Of a DNA stretch of 64,000 nucleotides, positions 54,759 to 62,497 are shown in pieces (position 1 is the first letter of the stretch; each line of letters starts with the position of its first letter). The position numbers were made by a program, and so were the translations under genes. This DNA comes from Luteolibacter yonseiensis (GTDB lineage Bacteria > Verrucomicrobiota > Verrucomicrobiia > Verrucomicrobiales > Akkermansiaceae): the NCBI RefSeq assembly GCF_016595465.1, contig NZ_JAENIK010000013.1, positions 124,001 to 188,000 of the forward strand, in the 5' to 3' direction. The notes beneath the pieces are model-generated. The model made no database searches. It saw only the letters and a list, made by a program, of their open reading frames with translations, and was not told where the DNA came from.

Positions 54759-55853
54759 ATGCGTTCGCGCGTCCTTCTCAATTTGACATCGATACGAGCC
54801 CCAAGAATCCTTGGGGCTGTTTTTGCTGCGGCGGTTCTTTTCTGCACCGCTTGCGAGAAGAGCAAGACTCCGGATTGGAATACTCCTGCTGCGGAACTTC
54901 CGACTTCCTCGGAGGCAACCGGATCCCCTCCCCCGCCGCAGCCACTCGCGGCGCAGGCAGGCCTGCCGGAGAATTCCCGATCTGCGAAAACCGGACATGC
55001 GGAATCCTCCGCACCTGCGACACCAAGTAACACCGGTCTCCGTTTCGTCACCTATAACGTCCAGAACTGGCTGACCATGGACCGCTACGTGGAGCGGAAA
55101 TCCATCAAGGGCGCGCCCAAACCGGAATCGGAAAAGCAGGATGTCGTCCGGATGCTGGTCCGCCACTCGCCTGACATCATCGGCCTCTGTGAGGTCGGCA
55201 CCGCGGCGGATCTCGCGGATCTTCAGGAACGTCTCAAGACAGCGGGCCTGAACCTTCCCCACACCCATTTCACCGGCGGTTCGGATCCCGTGCGCCACTT
55301 GGGCCTGCTTTCCAGGTTTCCCATTCTTTCCACCGCCAAGCCGTCGGAAACCAGCTACCAGCTCGATGGGCAGACCTTCGCGATCAACCGTGGCATCCTT
55401 GATGCCACGCTCGAAGTCCGCGGCAAATCCTACCGTTTTCTCGGCGTGCATTTGAAATCCAAACGCGATGTCGAACAAGGCGACCAGGAAGCCATGCGCC
55501 TCCACGAATCCCGCCTGCTGCGCCGCCATGTGGACTCCATCCTCAAGGAAAATCCAAACGCCCGCCTCGTCGTTTACGGCGATTTCAACGACACCCGCGC
55601 CAGTCCGAGTCTCAAGACCATCACGGGGAACTACAGCGACCCCACCTATCTTACCGCCATCCCCGCGAAGGACTCCCGCCAGATGGCATGGACCCACTAC
55701 TGGGAATTCCAGGACATTTATTCCCGCATCGACTACATCATGGTCACCCGCGCGTTGAAAAAAGACGTGGATTTTCCCGCGGCGAAAATCATCGACGACG
55801 AGGAATGGAACAAGGCATCCGACCATCGGCCGGTCCTGGCAATATTCAAGTAA
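54759..55853 (+). CDS. endonuclease/exonuclease/phosphatase (EEP) family lipoprotein
   Basis: EEP-fold hydrolase of 364 residues. Lipobox LFCTAC near residue 32 after the signal peptide, then a low-complexity Pro/Ala/Ser linker. Catalytic domain from RFVTYNVQNWL (near 96) through IGLCEVGTAADLADL (Glu motif), GVHLKSKRD, YGDFNDTR (near 270) to ASDHRPVLAIF (final His), as in DNase I/phosphatase relatives. A periplasmic or extracellular nuclease or phosphoesterase is possible. Its first 25 codons overlap a rho-independent terminator (54797-54824), which is unusual. Confidence 0.88.
   Translation: MRSRVLLNLTSIRAPRILGAVFAAAVLFCTACEKSKTPDWNTPAAELPTSSEATGSPPPPQPLAAQAGLPENSRSAKTGHAESSAPATPSNTGLRFVTYNVQNWLTMDRYVERKSIKGAPKPESEKQDVVRMLVRHSPDIIGLCEVGTAADLADLQERLKTAGLNLPHTHFTGGSDPVRHLGLLSRFPILSTAKPSETSYQLDGQTFAINRGILDATLEVRGKSYRFLGVHLKSKRDVEQGDQEAMRLHESRLLRRHVDSILKENPNARLVVYGDFNDTRASPSLKTITGNYSDPTYLTAIPAKDSRQMAWTHYWEFQDIYSRIDYIMVTRALKKDVDFPAAKIIDDEEWNKASDHRPVLAIFK
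54797..54824 (+). terminator. intrinsic terminator embedded in the EEP signal-peptide codons
   Basis: Perfect 9-bp stem agccccaag / cttggggct with 4-nt loop aatc, then GTTTTT. It sits 45 bp after tatA and within the first 25 codons of the next gene. Confidence 0.8.
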
Positions 55854-55867
55854 ACGCAATTTACTTG
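55847..55867. promoter_or_regulatory. perfect palindrome upstream of znuA-like gene
   Basis: Arms caagtaaa and tttacttg (8 bp, perfect) around a 5-nt centre cgcaa. It overlaps the stop codon of the EEP gene and lies 31 bp before the metal-binding protein gene; a candidate Zur-type operator, though the exact consensus for this phylum is not known to me. Confidence 0.5.
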
Positions 55868-55898
55868 CGAATCGCGAAATACGCGGCAGGTTCCGGCC

Positions 55899-56777
55899 AT
55901 GTTTCGTGTTTTTTTCGCCACAATCCTGCTCGGCCTGTTTCCATTGCAGGCGGGAGAACTGAAGGTCGCGGTGCTGCATCCCCTGCTGGGAGACATCGCC
56001 AGACAAGTGGGCGGCGGGTCGGTGGAGGTGGTGGATCTGATCGGTCCGAACGGCGATCCCCATCACTTCGAGCCCAAACCGGACGATCTGAAAAAAGCAG
56101 AAGGCGCCACGATTTATCTGGTCGCGGGCATGGGATTGGAAGGCTACCTGCCCAAGTTGAAGGCCATCATCGCGAACAAGGCGGTGCTCGTGGAGGTGGG
56201 CTCGACCTTGCCGGCGTTGGAGGGAGCTTGCGACCACGAAGGGCATGATCACGACCACGAACACGAAACCGACCCCCACTGGTGGCACTCGATCGATCTG
56301 TTCCGCCGGGCGACGGGAATCGTGAGCGGGTCGCTTGCCGATGCTGCACCGGAGCATGCGGAAGAGTTCAGGAAGAATGCCGAAGCTTACCGGAAAAAAC
56401 TCGATGAGCTGGAGCGCTGGACGAGACGCGAGATTTCAAAAATCCCCAGAGACAGCCGGCATCTGGCGACAGCGCACGCGGCGTTCAATTATTTTTGCAA
56501 GGACTTCGGCTTCACCGCCCACCCGGTGCAGGGCCTTAGTAGGGAACAAATGCCGGATCCCAAGGAACTGGCGGCGCTGGTCACGACTCTCAAGAAGGAA
56601 AAGGTTTTGGCGATTTTCCCGGAGAAAGAGTCGAATCCCAAGATCCTGCAAACGTTGACGAACGATACCGGCATCCGGCTGGGAGAGCCGCTCATCGCGG
56701 ACGGTACCGGCGTCAAAAGCTACGACGAAATGGTGCGCCATAATGTGACCGCCATCGTGAAAGGCTTGGGCAGGTAA
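55899..56777 (+). CDS. znuA: ZnuA-like metal-binding periplasmic protein
   Basis: Substrate-binding protein of an ABC transporter for Zn(II)/Mn(II). The 292-residue protein has a signal peptide (MFRVFFATILLGLFPLQA) and HHFEPKPDDLKK, a His-rich loop CDHEGHDHDHEHETDPHWWH (about 109-128), HAAFNYFC and DTGIRLGEPLIADG. These match cluster A-I (ZnuA/TroA) proteins. No ABC or permease gene is adjacent, so partners are elsewhere. A perfect palindrome precedes it. Confidence 0.88.
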   Translation: MFRVFFATILLGLFPLQAGELKVAVLHPLLGDIARQVGGGSVEVVDLIGPNGDPHHFEPKPDDLKKAEGATIYLVAGMGLEGYLPKLKAIIANKAVLVEVGSTLPALEGACDHEGHDHDHEHETDPHWWHSIDLFRRATGIVSGSLADAAPEHAEEFRKNAEAYRKKLDELERWTRREISKIPRDSRHLATAHAAFNYFCKDFGFTAHPVQGLSREQMPDPKELAALVTTLKKEKVLAIFPEKESNPKILQTLTNDTGIRLGEPLIADGTGVKSYDEMVRHNVTAIVKGLGR

Positions 56778-56782
56778 GCATT

Positions 56783-56882
56783 GGAGCGCGGCAGTCCATT
56801 CCGCGCGAATCGAGGTCCTATGGGTCCTATGGGCTACCGAGACTCACGCAAAGCCTTTCGCGCGGAATGAATTCCGCGCTCC
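56783..56882. repeat. REP/MITE-like inverted repeat
   Basis: Two near-identical inverted arms (56783-56809 and 56857-56882, ggagcgcgg..attccgcgcgaa and its complement) flank 47 bp that contain a tandem gtcctatgg. Each arm is itself palindromic (gcgcggaat-ga-attccgcgc). Lies between convergent genes and may also terminate transcription. Confidence 0.7.
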
Positions 56883-56887
56883 CGGTT

Positions 56888-58051
56888 TCAGGCTCCGTGG
56901 ACGGGCTTCCAAGCGGCGTTCTCCTTGGAGGACGCGACGGCGGCTTCGATGAACGCCATACCCTCCACACCATCATCGACATCCGGGAAATCGTAGCCCT
57001 CGGCGCGGGGATAATTGCCCGCGAGGTGGTCTGAAATCGCCTCCGTGGCCGCAAGGTAGACGTTCGCGAAGGCTTCGATGAACGCTTCCGGATGGCCGAA
57101 TGGAAGCCGTGTGTATTTCGCGGCTTCCGGGCCGTTGTAGCTGTTGCCCCGGCGCCAGACCTGGCGGGGAGCGTCGGCGAATTTCACGATGAGTTCGTTC
57201 GGGTGCTCCTGGTGCCACTCGATGGACGCATCCTCACCGTAAACGCGGATGTTCAGGTTGTTCTCATCGCCCGTGGAAATCTGCGAGGCGAAGAGAACCC
57301 CGCGGGCGCCACCTTCGTAACGGACGAGCATGCTGCCGTCGTCATCCAGCGTGCGGCCGGGGATGAAGGTGTTGAGATCCGCGGCGATTTCCTCGAGTTC
57401 GAGACCGGTGATGTAGCGGGCGAGGTTCTCCGCATGGGAGCCGATGTCACCGATGCAGTTCGAGACACCCGCCACGCTCGGGTCCATGCGCCAGTTGGAA
57501 ATCGCTCCGTCCGCCTGCTGCTTGATCGCGCCGACGGCGTATCCCTGCGGATACTCGGCGACGATTTTCAGGATGCGGCCCAGCTTCCCTGCCTTCACCA
57601 TCGCCCGCGCTTCCTTGACCATCGGGTATCCCGTGTAGTTGTGCGTGAGGGCGAAGACGAGGCCGGACTCGACGACGATCTTTTTCAACTCCTTCGCTTC
57701 CGCGAGCGAAAACGCCATCGGCTTTTCACAGACGATGTGGATTCCCGCTTCGAGGAAGGCCTTCGCCACCGGGAAATGCAGGTCATTCCGGGTGACGATG
57801 CTGACGAAGTCGATGCGCTCGCCCAGCGGCAGCGCGCCTTCGGTCTTCGCCATCTCCGTGTAAGAGGTGTAAACCCGCGATGGGTCGAGGAAAAAATCCT
57901 CGCCGGAGAGCTTGGATTTCTCGGCGTTCGACGAGAAGCAACCGGCGACGAGTTCGATTTTCCCGTCGAGGTTCGCAGCCATGCGGTGGACGGCGCCGAT
58001 GAAGGCACCGCGTCCACCACCGACCATGCCCATGCGGAGTTTGCGGGTCAT
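56888..58051 (-). CDS. Gfo/Idh/MocA family oxidoreductase
   Basis: NAD(P)-dependent sugar or inositol oxidoreductase of 387 residues. Rossmann motif GMVGGGRGAFIGAVHR (8-23), CEKPMAFSLAEA (near 133), the catalytic His-containing GDIGSHAENLARYITG (near 220) and the C-terminal GHPEAFIEAFANVY. Many verrucomicrobial relatives act in plant-polysaccharide or sulfoglycan metabolism. The second gene of a two-gene operon; it follows the next entry by 33 bp. Confidence 0.88.
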   Translation of the reverse strand: MTRKLRMGMVGGGRGAFIGAVHRMAANLDGKIELVAGCFSSNAEKSKLSGEDFFLDPSRVYTSYTEMAKTEGALPLGERIDFVSIVTRNDLHFPVAKAFLEAGIHIVCEKPMAFSLAEAKELKKIVVESGLVFALTHNYTGYPMVKEARAMVKAGKLGRILKIVAEYPQGYAVGAIKQQADGAISNWRMDPSVAGVSNCIGDIGSHAENLARYITGLELEEIAADLNTFIPGRTLDDDGSMLVRYEGGARGVLFASQISTGDENNLNIRVYGEDASIEWHQEHPNELIVKFADAPRQVWRRGNSYNGPEAAKYTRLPFGHPEAFIEAFANVYLAATEAISDHLAGNYPRAEGYDFPDVDDGVEGMAFIEAAVASSKENAAWKPVHGA

Positions 58052-58084
58052 GAGGAAGTTGGGTTCTTGGTTGGGTGTGAGGAA

Positions 58085-59167
58085 TCAGATCGAGACAGGC
58101 TTGCCGGAAGCGGCGGACTCGTAGAGCGCGTCGATGATCTTCATCAGCTTGTGCGCCTGGTCCGGGGTATTGAGCGCGGCGGCCTTGCCTTCGATCGCTT
58201 CGATGAAGTTGCGGGCGGAATTGCTGCGGCCCATGTCCTCACACGCCGGGGTGACGATGGTGCGGTTCACGCTGTTGCCGTTTTCCTGGACGTAGAGTTC
58301 GCAGGTGTCGATGGCGGTTTCATCCAAACCGTCGCGACCGAAAAGGCGCTCCACCTTGCCACCGGCCTTGGTGCCTTGGAAGACGACGGAGACTTCCTCG
58401 CGCTTGACCATCTCCGCCCAGGAGACCTGCAGCGTGAGGACCTGGCCGGTCTTGAAGGTGACGAATCCGTGGGCGGCGGCCTCGACGTTGTTCGTGCCAT
58501 CGGCACGGTCGGGGATGCCCCAAGGACCCTTGAATCCCCTGTCGGTGATGAAGGTGTCGAAGGTGTTCGCAAGCACGTGCGCGGGCTCGGGGTAACCCAT
58601 GAAATACAGGGCGAGATCGATCATGTGGAGCAGGTCGATGACCGCGCCACCGCCGGAGAGTTCCTTGGTGGTGAACCAACCGCCGAAGCCCGGAATTCCG
58701 GTGCGGCGGATCCACTTCGCCTGGGCGGAGTTGATCGAGCCGACGGTTCCGTCGTCGCAATAGCCCTTCATCGCCTGGGACTCGGGGCGGGCGCGGTTGT
58801 TGAAGTTGAACATCAGCTTCTTGCCCACCGAATCGGCGACGGCGATCATTTCCTCGACCTCCGCAGCCTTGAGGGCGGGTGGTTTTTCACAGAAAACGTG
58901 TTTTCCAGCCTTGAGACACTGGAGCGCGAGCGGTGCGTGGAACTTGTTCGGCACGATAATGCTGACGGCATCGAGTTCCGCGCATTCGGCCAGCATGGCA
59001 TCGACGGACTCGTAAGCGTTCGCGATGCCCCACTTCTCCGTGGCACGTGCGGCGGCACCGGGTGCGGGATCGGCGACGGCCACGATTTCAGCTCCTGCCT
59101 GGCGAAAACCCGCGGCGTGGTATTGCAACATTCCGCCTGCTCCGATGACTCCTACTTTGATCGACAT
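58085..59167 (-). CDS. Gfo/Idh/MocA family oxidoreductase
   Basis: Rossmann-fold dehydrogenase of 360 residues. GVIGAGGMLQYHAAGF (6-21), CEKPPALKAAEVEEM (near 94) and the GGGAVIDLLHMIDLALYFMG catalytic region (near 176; His in LLHMID). Distinct in sequence from its neighbour (low identity), so both may act in one pathway. First gene of the operon, 33 bp before the other oxidoreductase. Substrate unknown. Confidence 0.88.
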   Translation of the reverse strand: MSIKVGVIGAGGMLQYHAAGFRQAGAEIVAVADPAPGAAARATEKWGIANAYESVDAMLAECAELDAVSIIVPNKFHAPLALQCLKAGKHVFCEKPPALKAAEVEEMIAVADSVGKKLMFNFNNRARPESQAMKGYCDDGTVGSINSAQAKWIRRTGIPGFGGWFTTKELSGGGAVIDLLHMIDLALYFMGYPEPAHVLANTFDTFITDRGFKGPWGIPDRADGTNNVEAAAHGFVTFKTGQVLTLQVSWAEMVKREEVSVVFQGTKAGGKVERLFGRDGLDETAIDTCELYVQENGNSVNRTIVTPACEDMGRSNSARNFIEAIEGKAAALNTPDQAHKLMKIIDALYESAASGKPVSI

Positions 59168-59249
59168 GATATGGTATTTTTTTGGGTAAAATGGAAAATT
59201 GGCGGCGTGCTTTTTGCAACATCGCGCGCGGGATACGGGGAACTTTGGC

Positions 59250-60206
59250 TCATTCTTTCCCCTGCCACTCGCCGAAGGCGCGGAATTTCTCGTAGCGTTC
59301 GTTGAGGAGTTGCTCCGTGCCCAGCTTGGACAGCTCGGCGATGTGGGAAAGGACCTTGTCGCGGAAGGCTTCCGCCGTGGCCTGGTGGTCGTTGTGCGCG
59401 CCGCCGGTGGGCTCGTCGATCACGTCGTCGATGAGGCCGAGTTTCTTCAGGTCCGGAGCAACGAGTTTCATGGCTTCCGCGGCTTCCGGAGCGTGCTTGC
59501 GGTGCTTCCAGAGAATGGCCGCGCATCCTTCCGGGCTGATGACGGAGTAGTACGCGTTCTCCATCATGATGACGCGATCGGCGACGCCGATGCCGAGGGC
59601 ACCGCCGGAACCGCCCTCACCGAGGACGATGGCGATGACCGGGACTTTCAGCAGCATCATTTCCCGGAGATTGAACGCGATGGCTTCGGCGATGTTCCGC
59701 TCCTCCGCGCCGATGCCCGGGAAGGCGCCGGGAGTATCGATCATGGTGATGACCGGAAGGCCGAATTTTTCAGCGATCTTCATCAGGCGCAATGCCTTGC
59801 GGTAGCCTTCAGGGTGCGCGCTGCCGAAGTTGCGTTTGAGATTTTCCTTGGTGTCGCGCCCCTTCTGATGGCCGATGACCACCACCCGCTGGCCGCCGAT
59901 GCGGGCGAATCCACCCGGCATGGATGCGTCATCGCCAATGTGGCGGTCTCCGTGGAGTTCACAAAAATCCGTGAATGCGAGGGAAACGTAGTCGAGCATG
60001 AACGGACGGTTCGTGTGACGGGCGATCTGGACACGCTGCCACGGGGTTAGGTTTTTGTAAATCTGCGCCTTCGTCTCGGCGAGCTTGTTCTCCATGATGG
60101 AGATCTCCGCGGACATGTCGATGTTTTGCGAAGCGGACTTCGTACGAAGTTTCTCGAGTTCGCGTTCAAGATCGGCTGCCGGTTTTTCGAATTCGAGGAG
60201 CTGCAT
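59250..60206 (-). CDS. accA: acetyl-CoA carboxylase carboxyltransferase subunit alpha
   Basis: With AccD transfers the carboxyl from biotin to acetyl-CoA, the first step of fatty acid synthesis. The protein of 318 residues has a coiled-coil N-terminus (DLERELEKLRTKSASQNID), ARHTNRPFMLDYVSL, FCELHGDRHIGDD, MIDTPGAFPGIGAEERN and the oxyanion loop VLGEGGSGGALGIGVADRV, cut at residues 208-227. Start at 60206 (MQLLEFEKP). The neighbours are not lipid genes. Confidence 0.94.
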   Translation of the reverse strand: MQLLEFEKPAADLERELEKLRTKSASQNIDMSAEISIMENKLAETKAQIYKNLTPWQRVQIARHTNRPFMLDYVSLAFTDFCELHGDRHIGDDASMPGGFARIGGQRVVVIGHQKGRDTKENLKRNFGSAHPEGYRKALRLMKIAEKFGLPVITMIDTPGAFPGIGAEERNIAEAIAFNLREMMLLKVPVIAIVLGEGGSGGALGIGVADRVIMMENAYYSVISPEGCAAILWKHRKHAPEAAEAMKLVAPDLKKLGLIDDVIDEPTGGAHNDHQATAEAFRDKVLSHIAELSKLGTEQLLNERYEKFRAFGEWQGKE

Positions 60207-60286
60207 GGTAGAGGCGCGGAGGTTCGGGATTCTGGCGGTTGGATGCAAGATGGAACTTTGAAACGTGGGAATGACGTTCTCCCGCC

Positions 60287-60823
60287 TCAGTCCATTTCCA
60301 GCCGGTAGCGCTGCACGGACGGGTCCGCTTCCCTGCTCCAGGCATCGATGCCGCCACGCAGCCCGTAGGTCTGCTTGAGTCCGTGTCCCCGGAACCAGGC
60401 CACCTGATCCAGGACATTCTTCCCACTGTGGTCGTAGAGCAGGATCCGGGCATCCGAATCCCCGGCGAAGAGCTTTTGCTGGAGTTCCTGGGTGAAGAAC
60501 TCGGACCCCGCGATGACGACGGCCTCGTGCTCCTCGCGGGTGCGAAGGTCGATGAGGCGCAGGGTGGAAATCTCCTCCTTCGCCACGGCTGGCTCCATCA
60601 GCATTTCGGAATCATGCACATGGCTGGCGAGCAGATGTTTCAGCACCTCGTCCGCCGGAATTTCCGAGCGGGCGCTGAGTTCCGCCAGCGTTTCCTCGTT
60701 CGAGAACGCGCAGCTCTGGCACCCCCCCAGGTGGTAGCGGGCGAAGATCGCCCGCTTGGCCCCCGGCAGGGCTTCCATGATCTGCCCCATCGGTGAATCG
60801 GTCGTCAGTTCGGAGACTTGCAT
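60287..60823 (-). CDS. rhodanese-like protein with N-terminal Cys-pair domain, active Cys lost
   Basis: Protein of 178 residues. The N-terminal 75 residues contain GGCQSCAFSNEETLAEL (C35, C38), as in the DUF1858/ScdA-type disulfide or Fe-S-linked domain. The C-terminal half is a rhodanese fold (LRLIDLRTREEHEAV... GLKQTYGLRGGIDAW), but the catalytic loop is ILLYDHSGKN, with D131 where the sulfur-carrying Cys should be. Sulfurtransferase activity is therefore unlikely; a role in redox or sulfur sensing is possible. The start at 60823 omits six residues. Confidence 0.75.
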   Translation of the reverse strand: MQVSELTTDSPMGQIMEALPGAKRAIFARYHLGGCQSCAFSNEETLAELSARSEIPADEVLKHLLASHVHDSEMLMEPAVAKEEISTLRLIDLRTREEHEAVVIAGSEFFTQELQQKLFAGDSDARILLYDHSGKNVLDQVAWFRGHGLKQTYGLRGGIDAWSREADPSVQRYRLEMD

Positions 60824-60873
60824 GGGAGGAGTGTGAACCACGGTTCGTTTGAAAACAACCCCGCTATCCCGGA

Positions 60874-61479
60874 TCAGCGGTCATCCGCCTCTTCTTCATG
60901 CGAGTGGATCTGCAGCAGGATGTCGACCCCGTGGCTGCGGGCGGCGGCCTTCATCATGCCGCGGATGGCCGCAGCCGTCTGTCCCTCCCTGCCGATGAGC
61001 GTCGAGACATCTTTTTTCACCAGAACGAGCCTGAATCTCAGGCCGCGTGGTTGCAATGGGGAAACCCTTATCCGTGCGAGTTCCGGTTTCTCGACGAGAT
61101 GGAGCACCAAATATTGCAGGAAACCCTTCAATCGGACGATCAGCGCCCGGATTTCAGGGGAATCGGTGATTTCCTCCTCAGGTTTCCGGCTGCCCTCCGT
61201 GCCGGACACTCGGAAATCCCAGTCCATCACCTTGTAATTGGCGGTGCGCCTGAGGAAGTCCATCACATGAACCTCCTGGTTCGCCACCTTCTTCACCGCA
61301 GGCAACACGTCGCTGAACTCCCAGTCCGTCACACGGATCCGGCCAAGGCGGCGGAGGGAACGCGAGATTTCCAGTTCTTCGATGTCGGTGTTCAGCAGTC
61401 CGCGCAGGTCCACGTCATTCACATGGATGTCCCCGATCTGCTTGAGCGAGCTGGCGATCTTTGAAGCACGGGTTGGCAT
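60874..61479 (-). CDS. KH-domain protein with N-terminal repeat domain
   Basis: Protein of 201 residues. The C-terminal 85 residues form a KhpA-like KH domain with GxxG loop I162-GREG (163-166) and hydrophobic alpha/beta pattern (LQYLVLHLVEKPELARIRV), so RNA binding is probable. The N-terminal part carries a recurring strand IHVND (18-22), IRVTD (48-52), VHVMD (70-74), KVMDW (83-87) separated by helices, a small repeat domain I do not recognise. The RNA target is unknown. Confidence 0.7.
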   Translation of the reverse strand: MPTRASKIASSLKQIGDIHVNDVDLRGLLNTDIEELEISRSLRRLGRIRVTDWEFSDVLPAVKKVANQEVHVMDFLRRTANYKVMDWDFRVSGTEGSRKPEEEITDSPEIRALIVRLKGFLQYLVLHLVEKPELARIRVSPLQPRGLRFRLVLVKKDVSTLIGREGQTAAAIRGMMKAAARSHGVDILLQIHSHEEEADDR

Positions 61480-61579
61480 GTCGGTCTTCTTGAAGATAAA
61501 CCTGCCACAATGATCGCTGGAAGCAAATAACCCTCATCCGGGACCGGTTGAAATCTTGCATACTTTGCGCTGTTTACTG

Positions 61580-62494
61580 ATGGCAAGTCGTGGAATAGAC
61601 TACCGCATGCCGAGGGAACGCGATCCTGACGAACCAAAAATCTACTTTTTGCCGAACCTGATGACGGCACTCAATCTGGCGTGCGGATTTTTCGCCGTCG
61701 TGATGATCGTCATCGGCCTCATCGAGGTGCAGAAGAACTCCGGAGACGGACTGCTTTCCGCCAAGCAATATTTCGAAATCTCAAAACGCTATTATGAGTA
61801 TGCGATCCTGCTGATCTTCGGCTCCTGTTTGTTCGACCTGTTGGACGGGCGGCTGGCACGGCTGGGTGGGCAGGAATCACCGTTCGGCCGGGAATTCGAC
61901 TCTCTGGCGGACATCATTTCCTTCGGCATGGCTCCCGCCATGCTGCTCTCCCGCGCGGTGCTTTATCCGCTGGGCAACATCGGCTGGGCGATCGCCTTGA
62001 TCTATCTGGTCTGCGGAGCCCTGCGCCTCGCGAGATTCAACTGCCTCGCCGCCCTGCCGAAAAAGCCCGGTGCCTCGACCGATTTCCGCGGCCTTCCGAT
62101 TCCGATGGCGGCCGGGTTCATCGCGTCGCTGACGTTCCTGATCATCGATCTTCACGAGAACGACCACGAACTCGGCTTGTGGAAATACGTTTTGGCAGGT
62201 GCGATGCTCGGGCTTTCCCTCCTGATGATCAGCGATGTGCGTTACCCCAGTTTCAAGAAGGTGGATTGGAAGACACGCGGCACCCTGGGTGCCATCGTCA
62301 TCGCGATGCTGCTCGTTTTCGCCACGGTGTTGTTCCGTTACGTGATGCCGGTGGTGCTTTTCAGCATGTTCCTGCTGTATGGACTGGTGCGGCCTTGGAT
62401 CTCCCAAAAGCTGCGCAAGGAGATCGAAGTCGAGGTGGACTCGGAGGATGAGACCGCCGTTCCACTGATCGAAGACAGCGCCCACAAGGAATAG
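61580..62494 (+). CDS. pssA: CDP-diacylglycerol-serine O-phosphatidyltransferase
   Basis: Makes phosphatidylserine, precursor of phosphatidylethanolamine. Integral membrane protein of 304 residues; the CDP-alcohol phosphatidyltransferase signature DLLDGRLARLGGQESPFGRE followed by FDSLADIISFG gives the D-x2-DG-x2-AR-x8-G-x3-D-x3-D pattern, intact. Start at 61580 or 61607 (MPRERDP) cannot be decided; no strong ribosome site. Three bp before the next gene, so co-transcribed. Confidence 0.88.
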   Translation: MASRGIDYRMPRERDPDEPKIYFLPNLMTALNLACGFFAVVMIVIGLIEVQKNSGDGLLSAKQYFEISKRYYEYAILLIFGSCLFDLLDGRLARLGGQESPFGREFDSLADIISFGMAPAMLLSRAVLYPLGNIGWAIALIYLVCGALRLARFNCLAALPKKPGASTDFRGLPIPMAAGFIASLTFLIIDLHENDHELGLWKYVLAGAMLGLSLLMISDVRYPSFKKVDWKTRGTLGAIVIAMLLVFATVLFRYVMPVVLFSMFLLYGLVRPWISQKLRKEIEVEVDSEDETAVPLIEDSAHKE

Positions 62495-62497
62495 GAG

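Noticed and set aside
57092..59305. 737-codon plus-strand frame
   Set aside because: Runs antisense across both oxidoreductase genes, whose motifs are clear on the minus strand.
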